A stretch of DNA of 64,000 bases from an uncultured Collinsella sp. (lineage in GTDB: Bacteria > Actinomycetota > Coriobacteriia > Coriobacteriales > Coriobacteriaceae): assembly GCA_902479095.1 (NCBI GenBank), contig CABSNL010000001.1:1-64000 (forward strand), written 5' to 3'. Positions 1 through 7,582 of the stretch are shown piece after piece. How positions within the stretch are numbered: the stretch's first letter is position 1; the number at the start of each line of letters is the position of its first letter. The position numbers and the translations under genes were made by a program. Under the pieces are notes generated by a model. It was not told the DNA's origin, made no database searches, and worked only from the letters and a program-made list of their open reading frames with translations.

Positions 1-347
1 ACCTCACGAAATGCCACGGCAGTGGGCTCGTCGGCGGTGGGCACGCCCTGCTCGTCGACGGCTTCGTCGGCAGCGCAGGTACCGGGGTTGCCGGCATTGA
101 CCACAATCTCGGCTGTCAAAATCTTGTCGAACAGGTCCGCGATCTCGGGATCATACTCGCTAAGCACACGGCGCTCCAGGCGCAAGAACAGCGCCAGATT
201 GTCGCGCAGCTCCTCGGGGATCTCGATCTCGGCGAGACGCTCCCTGGACTCGGCATTCGAGCCGATTCGGTTAACGAGGCGGTTGACCACGGCAGCGACG
301 CGCGCCGCGGCTTCGGGTACAGACTGGTTGCTTAGGTTCTCAGCCAC
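1..347 (-). CDS. Hypothetical protein, 3' part missing (cut by window edge)
   Basis: An open frame of 115 codons runs off the left edge with no stop. The encoded start is acidic and rich in Glu, Ala and Arg, with helical stretches such as EIPEELRDNLALFLRLERR and no membrane segment. I do not recognise the family. The GTG at 347 has GGAGG four bases upstream. An in-frame ATG at 359 is possible, but its own GGAGG would be too close. A good -10 (TATAAT on the minus strand, 392-397) lies upstream, so the gene appears to have its own promoter rather than being read from hisS. Confidence is high that it is coding and nil for function. Confidence 0.7.
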   Translation of the reverse strand, partial: MAENLSNQSVPEAAARVAAVVNRLVNRIGSNAESRERLAEIEIPEELRDNLALFLRLERRVLSEYDPEIADLFDKILTAEIVVNAGNPGTCAADEAVDEQGVPTADEPTAVAFRE

Positions 348-391
348 GTTTCCTCCCATTCCTCCTTCTATGCACGTAACATGCGGTATTC

Positions 392-397
392 ATTATA
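392..397 (-). promoter_or_regulatory. Probable -10 box for the partial gene at the left edge
   Basis: The minus strand reads TATAAT here, about 45 bases before the proposed GTG start. The matching -35 (GTCGAA, 415-420, 17-base spacing) is weak. Confidence 0.45.
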
Positions 398-511
398 GGC
401 GCTTGAGAAATACTTTCGACACTGATTGCGCTTTACCACACAAAAGTATTTTCTGCATTGCAAGGGTTTTTGCTCTAAATGGTCGTATTTCTCGGTGGAC
501 GGCATACACAA

Positions 512-547
512 ACGGGGGCATTCCGCATAAATGCGAAACACCCCCGT
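512..547 (-). terminator. Probable terminator after hisS
   Basis: ACGGGGG (512-518) pairs with CCCCCGT (541-547), with an inner CGCAT/ATGCG stem. On the minus strand it is followed by a loose T-rich stretch. It lies just past the hisS stop. Confidence 0.6.
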
Positions 548-605
548 AACAATCGCCCGCAATGAGCTGAACTTTTTAGTGAGTCCACAGCTCAAAAATC
601 ATGCG

Positions 606-1919
606 CTACAGGCGCTCGCGAACCGCCTCGACGACGTTGTCCAGATCGGCGAGCACCTCGTCATGGCTCTGCATGTCGCGCACTTTGACCTTGCCGGCGG
701 CAAGCTCGTCGCCACCCAGGACCAAGATGAGCTTGGCGCCTACCTTATCGGCTTGCTTAAACTGGGCCTTGAGCGAACGACCCTGATAGTCGGCCTCGGT
801 CACGATACCTGCGGCGCGAAGCTCCTGCGTAATGGCAAAGACGTTCTGACGCAGCTCCTTGCCGGCGTTGGCGACATAGACGCACGGGGCCTCATCGGCA
901 CCCAAATCGCTGCCAAAGGCCTGCAGGGCCAGCAGGGCGCGCTCAAAACCGACAGCAAAGCCGACGCCCGCCGTGGGCTTGCCACCCTCGAGCTCGACCA
1001 GGCCATCGTAGCGGCCGCCGCCGCCGATGGAGCCGACGCCGGCGCCAGGGGCCTCGACCTCAAAGACAGTACGGGTGTAGTAGTCCAGGCCGCGCACCAA
1101 GGTGGGATCCTCGACATACTCGATACCGGCGGCATCCAGATAGCGCTTGACCTGCTCGTAGTGCTCGCGGCACTCATCGCACAGGTTGTCACCCATCAGC
1201 GGAGCCTCGGCCATGATCTCGCGGCAGTGGTCGTTCTTGCAGTCGAACGCGCGCAGCGGGTTAAGCTCAGCGCGCTCGCGGCACTCGTCGCACATCTCGT
1301 CTGCGTGATCGAGGATGAACTGCTTAACCTGCTCGCGGTAAGCCGGACGGCACTGGGCGTCACCCATCGAGTTGATGAGCAGACGAAGCTTGGAAAGATC
1401 GAAGCCCAGGCGCTTGTAGAACTCCATGAGCATGATGATGCACTCGGCGTCTGCCGCCGGATCGGGAGCGCCGAGCCACTCGATACCCACCTGGTGGAAC
1501 TGGCGCAGGCGGCCCTTCTGGGGACGCTCGCCGCGGAACATGGCCTCGGCGTAGTACGCCTTAAACGGCGTAGAGCCCTGGGGCACCAGATTGTTCTCGA
1601 CGACGGCGCGCACCACGCCGGCCGTGCCCTCGGGGCGAAGTGCCAGGCGCTGCTTGGGCTTGAGTTTGGTGTCGGTGCCCTCGGCAAAGACGCGCTCCAG
1701 ATTAGCACCGCTGAACACGCGGAACATTTCCTTGCGCACGACGTCGGTCGACTGGCCGATACCGTGGACAAACACGTCCACCTGCTCGATCGCGGGCGTC
1801 TCGATGGGTTTAAAACCAAACGGCTCGAACACGCCGGCCGCAATCTGCTGCATCTTTTGCCAGGCGCGCATCTCGGCGCCGATAAGGTCGCGGGTTCCCT
1901 CCGCCTTCTGTGCCTGCAT
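606..1919 (-). CDS. hisS: Histidyl-tRNA synthetase
   Basis: Class II aminoacyl-tRNA synthetase that charges tRNA-His in the cytoplasm. Visible family motifs are LRPEGTA (residues 94-100) and the histidine-specific RGLDYYTRTVF (276-286). An insertion carries paired Cys motifs (CDEC at 210-213 and 247-250, plus C227 and C232), which looks like a small metal-binding knuckle; similar Cys-containing inserts occur in Gram-positive HisRS. Length 437 residues is normal. I chose the ATG at 1919, with AAAGG about nine bases upstream; an in-frame TTG lies two codons earlier. A TATAAT box (minus strand, 1962-1967) lies upstream, and its -35 region falls at the edge of the first large palindrome. Confidence 0.97.
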   Translation of the reverse strand: MQAQKAEGTRDLIGAEMRAWQKMQQIAAGVFEPFGFKPIETPAIEQVDVFVHGIGQSTDVVRKEMFRVFSGANLERVFAEGTDTKLKPKQRLALRPEGTAGVVRAVVENNLVPQGSTPFKAYYAEAMFRGERPQKGRLRQFHQVGIEWLGAPDPAADAECIIMLMEFYKRLGFDLSKLRLLINSMGDAQCRPAYREQVKQFILDHADEMCDECRERAELNPLRAFDCKNDHCREIMAEAPLMGDNLCDECREHYEQVKRYLDAAGIEYVEDPTLVRGLDYYTRTVFEVEAPGAGVGSIGGGGRYDGLVELEGGKPTAGVGFAVGFERALLALQAFGSDLGADEAPCVYVANAGKELRQNVFAITQELRAAGIVTEADYQGRSLKAQFKQADKVGAKLILVLGGDELAAGKVKVRDMQSHDEVLADLDNVVEAVRERL

Positions 1920-1961
1920 GGGCAAACACCTTTCTTTTGTATCGCGTCATAGGTAACGGTC

Positions 1962-1967
1962 ATTATA
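1962..1967 (-). promoter_or_regulatory. hisS -10 box
   Basis: The minus strand reads TATAAT about 40 bases before the hisS ATG. No clear -35 is seen; that position lies in an arm of the palindrome at 1977-2052. Confidence 0.5.
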
Positions 1968-1976
1968 CGGCACAAA

Positions 1977-2190
1977 CACAAACAGCGGCGGCGCATCTGA
2001 CCGAACGAGGGTATGGGGACTCGTTCGGCCAGACGCGCCGCCGCTGTTTGTGATCCCTATTCCTCCGTCCCCTTCGGATCGCGCGATCCCTTGGGGACGG
2101 AGGAATAGGGATCATTTCGTAGGCCCGTGGCCGCCTTGGAAACCGAATGATGGTACGAGCATCCATTCGGCTTCCAAGGCGGCCACGGGC
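1977..2190. repeat. Three consecutive long inverted repeats
   Basis: Three separate palindromes sit end to end between hisS and the truncated MFS gene. The first has 18-bp perfect arms (1977-1994 and 2035-2052) with a second nested stem. The second has 21-bp perfect arms (2052-2072 and 2093-2113) around a GGATC/GATCC core. The third has about 28-bp near-perfect arms (2123-2150 and 2162-2190). None has a clean T-run in the direction of transcription, so they look more like REP-type or MITE-like palindromes than simple terminators. Confidence 0.85.
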
Positions 2191-2223
2191 AGAACGGGAC
2201 GAACAGAAAAGAGCGACGGACGC

Positions 2224-2673
2224 CTACTCCCCCGCCACGCTCGCGCGCAGCTTGGCGGCGATGGGCTCGGATACCAGCAGGAACACGAGCATGACCACGG
2301 AGCACGCCAAGCACACGATCCAGGTGCTCGCAAAGGAGCCCGAGACGGCAAAGAGCACGTAGACCTGCCACAGCTCACCCACAAAGCTCATGCCAGCAAG
2401 CACCGCCGAGGTGGCGATAACGGTGAGCGAGCCCAACACGCGGCCACTCACCTTATCGGCAACATGGCCGATAACGAGCGAACCCACGACGCTCACCACG
2501 GTGGAGATAGCGTTGGAGATGTTGTACTGGGCAAGCGTAATCCCGAGGTTGCTGACGATCAGCGGCTGGAACAGGCTCATGCAGCTGACGAAAATCGTGT
2601 AGCACGTGGCCATGATCACGAAGCCGGAGGCCACCACGAGCCAGCCGGGGAAGAACTTACGCTGCTGGGGCAT
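2224..2673 (-). pseudogene. MFS transporter with a large in-frame internal deletion
   Basis: The 149-residue frame begins like an intact major facilitator (oxalate/formate antiporter-like) protein: PGWLVV at the start, about four membrane helices, and a DKVSGR loop near residues 88-93 as in the MFS loop 2-3 signature. After about residue 108 it jumps to what looks like a final membrane helix and a basic tail (SEPIAAKLR). MFS proteins normally have about 400 residues and twelve helices, so roughly helices 5 to 11 are missing with the frame preserved. The start ATG has AAGGAG upstream. It probably cannot transport anything, although a small membrane protein may still be made. Confidence 0.7.
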
Positions 2674-2747
2674 ACTGCTCCTTATTTAACAAGCGAATAG
2701 CCGGCGCCGGGCGCCGGTAGTGCCCAAGATTGCCTTGAAAGACAAGG

Positions 2748-2772
2748 GCATAGGCCTTACGGCCATGCCCGC
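2748..2772 (-). terminator. Terminator after the M20 amidohydrolase
   Basis: GGGCAT and ATGCCC arms form a hairpin that on the minus strand is followed by TTGTCTTT, immediately downstream of the amidohydrolase stop. Confidence 0.6.
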
Positions 2773-2796
2773 AGGCTTGAAAGGCAAGGTTGGATG

Positions 2797-4092
2797 CTAC
2801 CGGTGGTCGGCGATATAGCCCAAAGCGACGGCGGTATAGGCCGCGGCACCGAGCGGCAGCTCGGCATCGTTAAAACGTGCCTTGGGATGGTGCTGGGCAA
2901 AGTGTTCGTCCGTGTCGGTTACGGCCGCGCCCACGGTAAAGTACGCACTCGGAATCTCGCTCGAGATAAGCGCGAAGTCCTCACTCGCCATGGCATGGAA
3001 AAGCGGCAAGAAAGCCGCCTTGGGCAGCACTGCGCCCACGTAGCCAAGCGACGCCTGAGTCATATCGCTGTCGAGTACAAGCGGCGGAACATCCGAAAGT
3101 GTCTCGATGGTCGCCGGCGTACGATAGGTCGTGGCAACGCCGTTAACGACCTCCGCGATGCGGGTCTTTAGGTGAACCATGAGCTCAACATCAAAGCCGC
3201 GCAGCGTTCCCTCGAGCACGCAGGTGTCGGGGATGACGTTGGCCGCTTGGCCACCGGCAAACTTACCCACGGTCAGTGCGACCTCCTTGGCCGCCGGCAC
3301 TTCGCGAGCAATGAGCTCCTGAAGCGCCAGGTGCACATGGACGCCGGCCGTGATGGGGTCGATGCAGATCTCGGGGCTCGAGCCATGTCCGCCCTTGCCC
3401 TGCAGCGTGATGCGGAAACCGTACACGCCCGAAAGCGCCGGGCTCCCATAGAGCACCAGGCCGAGCGGCGATTGGCTGTTAACATGCATGGCAAAAGCCG
3501 CCTGAGGACGCGGGTTCTCGAGCAAGCCGTCGGCGATGGCAGCGCGTGCCCCCTCAAAGGTCTCCTCGCCCGGCTGGAACAGCAGTTTGACGGTAGCGTT
3601 GGCGTCGACAAGCTCGGCCTCGCGGGCCTTGAGCAAGCGCGCCGCACCAAGCAGCGCCGTCGCGTGCATATCGTGACCGCAAGCATGCATGCAGCCGTTC
3701 GTAGAGGCGAAAGGCTCGCCCGACTCTTCGGCAACGGGCAGGGCATCCATGTCGCCACGCAGCATAATGACCGTTCCGGCCTGTTCGTCCGTGCAGACGC
3801 CATTGCCCTGGGCCGCGGTGGCACCGGCACCGACAAGGCCCACAACACAGGAACCATCGACGAGCGTGGCAAACGGGATGTCCATCTCGGCCAGGCGCGC
3901 TTGGATATACGCAGAGGTCTGCGGGAGGTCGTTACCAAGTTCGGGCGTCCGATGCAGATCGTGACGCCATGCGGCAAGCTCATCGGCAAAAGTTTGAGCC
4001 TCTTTGACCAGACTGTCGCCAATGGCGGCTTGCGCCGCCGCGGTGGCCTTGGGCGCTGATTGCGGTTGAAGATCGGACAGTGCTGGTGCCAT
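2797..4092 (-). CDS. M20 family metal-dependent amidohydrolase (N-acyl amino acid / hippurate hydrolase type)
   Basis: Predicted cytoplasmic zinc/manganese peptidase-fold enzyme that removes an acyl or aminoacyl group from an amino acid derivative. Family motifs are clear: LRGDMDALPV with the metal Asp, MHACGHDMH with metal-binding Cys/His, FQPGEE with the catalytic Glu pair, and a final MASEDFA before the C-terminal metal His region. Length is 431 residues from the ATG at 4092, chosen because GGAGGG precedes it by six bases; the longer frame has no such site. The M20 subfamily covers hippuricase, IAA-amino acid hydrolase and aminobenzoyl-glutamate hydrolase, and the substrate cannot be read from sequence. 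It is probably transcribed alone or with the exporter upstream. Confidence 0.88.
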   Translation of the reverse strand: MAPALSDLQPQSAPKATAAAQAAIGDSLVKEAQTFADELAAWRHDLHRTPELGNDLPQTSAYIQARLAEMDIPFATLVDGSCVVGLVGAGATAAQGNGVCTDEQAGTVIMLRGDMDALPVAEESGEPFASTNGCMHACGHDMHATALLGAARLLKAREAELVDANATVKLLFQPGEETFEGARAAIADGLLENPRPQAAFAMHVNSQSPLGLVLYGSPALSGVYGFRITLQGKGGHGSSPEICIDPITAGVHVHLALQELIAREVPAAKEVALTVGKFAGGQAANVIPDTCVLEGTLRGFDVELMVHLKTRIAEVVNGVATTYRTPATIETLSDVPPLVLDSDMTQASLGYVGAVLPKAAFLPLFHAMASEDFALISSEIPSAYFTVGAAVTDTDEHFAQHHPKARFNDAELPLGAAAYTAVALGYIADHR

Positions 4093-4170
4093 AGATGCCC
4101 TCCAGTAACGTTTTTGCAGCAAGCACTTTGATAGCGTAAAGTGCAAGGTACTACTTTAAGGGCGACGCAT

Positions 4171-4195
4171 AAAAAATGCCGCCCCGGGAGGCGGC
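4171..4195 (-). terminator. Terminator after the EamA exporter
   Basis: GCCGCC (4178-4183) pairs with GGCGGC (4190-4195). On the minus strand it is followed by A then TTTTTT (A-run at 4171-4176 on the plus strand). Confidence 0.85.
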
Positions 4196-4207
4196 GCAAC
4201 AAATTGT

Positions 4208-5191
4208 TTACAATTGCGGGCGCGGCTTTCGACGCAAAAAATCGAAATGCGTCTCGCTCAAGATAATCGAAAGAAAGATGAGCGCGAAGCCGGCGAGCAG
4301 GCGCGAGGTGAGCGCCTCCCCCATCAGCAGCACCGAGAACAGCACACCCGAAGGCGACTCCATCGAAAGGAGCAGCGAGCCCGTCGAGGCCGGGACATGC
4401 GCCAGGCCGACGTTTTGGATGAGCAGAGCCACACATGTGCAGCCCACCGAGAGGAAAACAGCCACACCGATAAATTCCGGCGTCCATGCAGAGAGGGGCG
4501 CCTGAGTCTCGAATAGCAGCGACGTTGCCAGGCTCAGCACGCCGTTGCCCACAAACATCCAAAACGTGATGACGTTGATGTCCATTTTGCGACCGTACTT
4601 GGCAGTCACCGCCATCTGGATGGCGAAAAAGACCGCACCCGCCAGCGTAATGACATCACCGATGTTGAATTCAACGCTATCGAGCGCCACCAAGCCAATG
4701 CCCGCCAAGCACAGCAGCGCCGCGCCCAGGTTATAGCGGGTGAGTTTTTCGCCGCTCAGAAAATAGCTCGCGAACGGCACAACGATGCAATACGTGCCCG
4801 TCAAAAAAGCATTCTTGCCCGCCGTGGTGTGCGCCAGACCGACTGTCTGCAGGGCGTAGGCGGCCCACATAAGTGCGCCCATGCCAAGTCCGACGATAAG
4901 GTTGCGGGCGTTGAGGTGCGCGATGATGCGCTTGTGGAAGATGAAAAACATGACCAACGCCGCAGGCAGAAAGCGCACGTAGAGCAGTTCGAACACCGGA
5001 ATGGTGTCGAGCGCGTCCTTCATGGTCGTAAAGGAGTAGCCCCAGACGACTGCCACCGAAAGCAGCAGGACTTTCCAGAACAGCGGCGAGCGAGCGCCGG
5101 CGCCGCGGGAGGTGCCGCCCGCGCCCAGGTCCTCGCGAGCAACAGGGCTATCGGGCATCATTTCGATATTGTCAGTGGCATGCTGGGCCAT
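4208..5191 (-). CDS. EamA/DMT superfamily metabolite exporter
   Basis: Integral membrane protein of 327 residues with ten predicted membrane helices in two EamA halves, the usual drug/metabolite transporter design. The N-terminal 37 residues are hydrophilic. The first helix carries VAVVWGYSF and the second half has SVGCTCVALLIQNVGLAH followed by PASTGSLLLSMESP, typical of EamA repeats. The C-terminus is a short basic tail. The start ATG has GAGGA upstream. A terminator follows, so it is probably the last gene of its transcript. Substrate unknown; EamA proteins often export amino acids or related metabolites. Confidence 0.85.
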   Translation of the reverse strand: MAQHATDNIEMMPDSPVAREDLGAGGTSRGAGARSPLFWKVLLLSVAVVWGYSFTTMKDALDTIPVFELLYVRFLPAALVMFFIFHKRIIAHLNARNLIVGLGMGALMWAAYALQTVGLAHTTAGKNAFLTGTYCIVVPFASYFLSGEKLTRYNLGAALLCLAGIGLVALDSVEFNIGDVITLAGAVFFAIQMAVTAKYGRKMDINVITFWMFVGNGVLSLATSLLFETQAPLSAWTPEFIGVAVFLSVGCTCVALLIQNVGLAHVPASTGSLLLSMESPSGVLFSVLLMGEALTSRLLAGFALIFLSIILSETHFDFLRRKPRPQL

Positions 5192-5269
5192 AGGGCATCC
5201 TCGCGCTCAATCTGGGCGTGGTGTCCGCACGCGCATGGCTGCGTGCCGCCTCATGGTCAAATAAAAGCA

Positions 5270-5295
5270 GGGCGCACCGGACCCCCGGCACGCCC
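5270..5295 (-). terminator. Terminator after the second YhgE/Pip gene
   Basis: GGGCG...CGCCC arms with an inner CCGG pair. On the minus strand the stem is followed by TGCTTTTATTT. Confidence 0.6.
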
Positions 5296-5392
5296 CGCTA
5301 CTGTAGCAACAACCAAGCAGCCCGTGCAATTCACTACGCTAAAGCATCGGGTTGGAAGATCTCGATGTTCCGACGGCGTTTACGTTGCTGAA

Positions 5393-7582
5393 CTAAATCA
5401 ATTTGGTTGACTCCAGTTTTTCGATGATCCAGTCGTTGGCTTTGATGACCGGGCGGCGGAAGACGACGCCCAGTGCCAGCGACGGAATCAGATAGCTCGC
5501 CAGAATGCCTAGCTCAATCCAGTACTCCATGTGGTACGCACCGGCCATGGCGGCATGCATGGCGTTGATGCCGTGGGTGAACGGCAGGAACGGATAGATC
5601 GCCTGGAACACGGGGCCGGTCATCTCGATGGGGAACGTGCCGCCCGAACCGCCGACCTGCATGACCAGCAGCACGACGGCGAGCGCCTTGCCGATATCGC
5701 CAAACGAAACCGTAAGCGTGTAGACGATATTGGAGAACACGAGACTCGCGACCCAGCCCGCCAGCACAAACTGCAGCGGGTCGTCGCACTGGATGCCAAA
5801 GAACAGGATGTCGCCCGCACACACGAGCGTTGCCTGCAACAGGGCCAGACCGCCAAAGAACAGGTAGCGGCCCAGGTAGATCTCGTGCAGGCGCACGGGG
5901 ATGAGCTCGTTGATAAGCTCATCGTCAACCGAGACCTTCATCATGGCCGCCAGCACAATCGAGCCCACCCAGAGCGACAGAATCGTGTAGAACGGTGCCA
6001 TGGCCGAACCGTAGTTGCGGATCGGATAGACCGGCTTGCGATCGAGCGCGACGGGGCCGGAAAGCGACACGGCCAGACCCTCGGGATCATTGCCGATCAT
6101 CGTCTTGATCGTAGCGAGGTCATCCGACATCAAGGCGCCGTCGAGCTCGTCCTTAAACGCACTGATCTTGTCCGACGCCTCGCCCAGCTGATCAGAAGCC
6201 TTGTTGACCAGCTTTGCAGCCTTGGAGAGGCCCTTTGCCAGCGAACCGGATGCGTCGGTCAGGCCAGCAACAGCACTATCCAGATCGTTCGAAATACCGT
6301 TCAGCGAATCCAAAACGCCCGAGGTGGTCTTCTTGAGCTCCTTTGCCTTGGCCGAAAACGTAGAGTCGTAGTCAGTCTTGGCGCCCGAGATACCAGCCTT
6401 GGCATCCGCGATTGCCTGATCGACCTCGGCACGCGACTTATTAACCTCTGCCATGCTGTCAGAGAGAGACTTCGCGGTGGCCGTCAAGTCCTTGGCGTTG
6501 TTGCGATACTCCACAGCAATCCTGCTCAGCGATGTTGCCACAGACTTGAGGCTGTCCTGGAGTTTTTCGTCAGTCACCTGATCGGCAAAGCTGCGGAGCT
6601 GGTCGGCCGTGGCGTCGATATCGTCGGCACGCGTGTTGAGCGCCGCCGCGGCATCGTTGAGCTGGAACACTGTAAGGTCGACATGTTGATTCGCGGCATC
6701 AAATGCCTTCGCAAGCTCGGCGGACACGTTGTCAAACGAGCCCGCGCTTCCGTCAATCGCGGCATTGATGGCGTCGTTGGCGTCCTTCAGCGCTTCCTTG
6801 GAATCGCTAATACCGCTCTTGACATGCTCCATCAGCTGCTTCGTTGACTCATCGACCGTGCCCGTCTGCTTGAGCATGCCGCTCGCCGACGTCAGCGAAT
6901 CGGACGTGGAGCTCAAAATGCCCGCAAGCGACGTTGCGCTGGCCTGAACGTCCTGCAGGTCCTGGACCGAATCGCCGAGCGTCGAGGACAGGTTGGCGAT
7001 AAAGTTGCTGACCTGGTCGGTGCTCATGTAATCGAGCAGGCTGGACACCGTCTTAAGACCGATGCTCGTAATGGTCTCGGTAAAAGTTTTGTTAACCTGG
7101 CTCTGGACGGCGCTCGAACCCTTCTCGGTCACGATCTGCGCAATGGCGTTGGCCTTCTGATTCTCGTAGAACTCGATATCGGCATGCTTCACGTCGGTCG
7201 AAAAGAGCGTCATCATATCGGCACTAAACGTCTTAGGGATAACGACAGCCGCATAGTATGCGCCCGATTTGACGCCCTCGATGGCCTTTTCTCGATTGTT
7301 GAGTACAACCCAATCGAAGCTCTCGTTGCCGCGCAGGGTGGCGGTCACGTTTTCACCCACGTTGACCTCAACGGGGATCAGATCGCTCTCGTAACCCTCA
7401 TCGGTGTTGACCACGGCGATCTTAAGATTGCCGGTGTTGCCGTACGGGTCCCAGCTGCCGGCGATGTTAAACCACGCGTACAGGCACGGTACGATAACGA
7501 GGCCCATCACGACAACCAAGCCGATTACGGAGCGAGACACATTTTGGACATCGCGCTTAAACAGATGCAGGATGTTCTTCAT
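5393..7582 (-). CDS. YhgE/Pip domain membrane protein (second of pair)
   Basis: Membrane protein of 729 residues in the YhgE/Pip (phage infection protein) family, which also includes EsaA-like parts of type VII secretion systems. One helix near residues 18-37 is followed by the family signature YAWFNIAGSWDPYGNTG. Then comes a large outside region (about 50-520) with long helical, Ala/Ser/Asp-rich coiled-coil segments. Five to six helices fill the last 200 residues and resemble an ABC-2 permease, though no ATPase is nearby. The ATG directly abuts the TAA of the upstream paralogue, and its GGAGGTGAGG ribosome site lies inside that gene, so the two are translationally coupled. Exact function unknown. 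Confidence 0.88.
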   Translation of the reverse strand: MKNILHLFKRDVQNVSRSVIGLVVVMGLVIVPCLYAWFNIAGSWDPYGNTGNLKIAVVNTDEGYESDLIPVEVNVGENVTATLRGNESFDWVVLNNREKAIEGVKSGAYYAAVVIPKTFSADMMTLFSTDVKHADIEFYENQKANAIAQIVTEKGSSAVQSQVNKTFTETITSIGLKTVSSLLDYMSTDQVSNFIANLSSTLGDSVQDLQDVQASATSLAGILSSTSDSLTSASGMLKQTGTVDESTKQLMEHVKSGISDSKEALKDANDAINAAIDGSAGSFDNVSAELAKAFDAANQHVDLTVFQLNDAAAALNTRADDIDATADQLRSFADQVTDEKLQDSLKSVATSLSRIAVEYRNNAKDLTATAKSLSDSMAEVNKSRAEVDQAIADAKAGISGAKTDYDSTFSAKAKELKKTTSGVLDSLNGISNDLDSAVAGLTDASGSLAKGLSKAAKLVNKASDQLGEASDKISAFKDELDGALMSDDLATIKTMIGNDPEGLAVSLSGPVALDRKPVYPIRNYGSAMAPFYTILSLWVGSIVLAAMMKVSVDDELINELIPVRLHEIYLGRYLFFGGLALLQATLVCAGDILFFGIQCDDPLQFVLAGWVASLVFSNIVYTLTVSFGDIGKALAVVLLVMQVGGSGGTFPIEMTGPVFQAIYPFLPFTHGINAMHAAMAGAYHMEYWIELGILASYLIPSLALGVVFRRPVIKANDWIIEKLESTKLI

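Noticed and set aside
531..1952. 473-residue frame opposite hisS
   Set aside because: It is the antisense shadow of a high-GC gene; the minus frame has all synthetase motifs.
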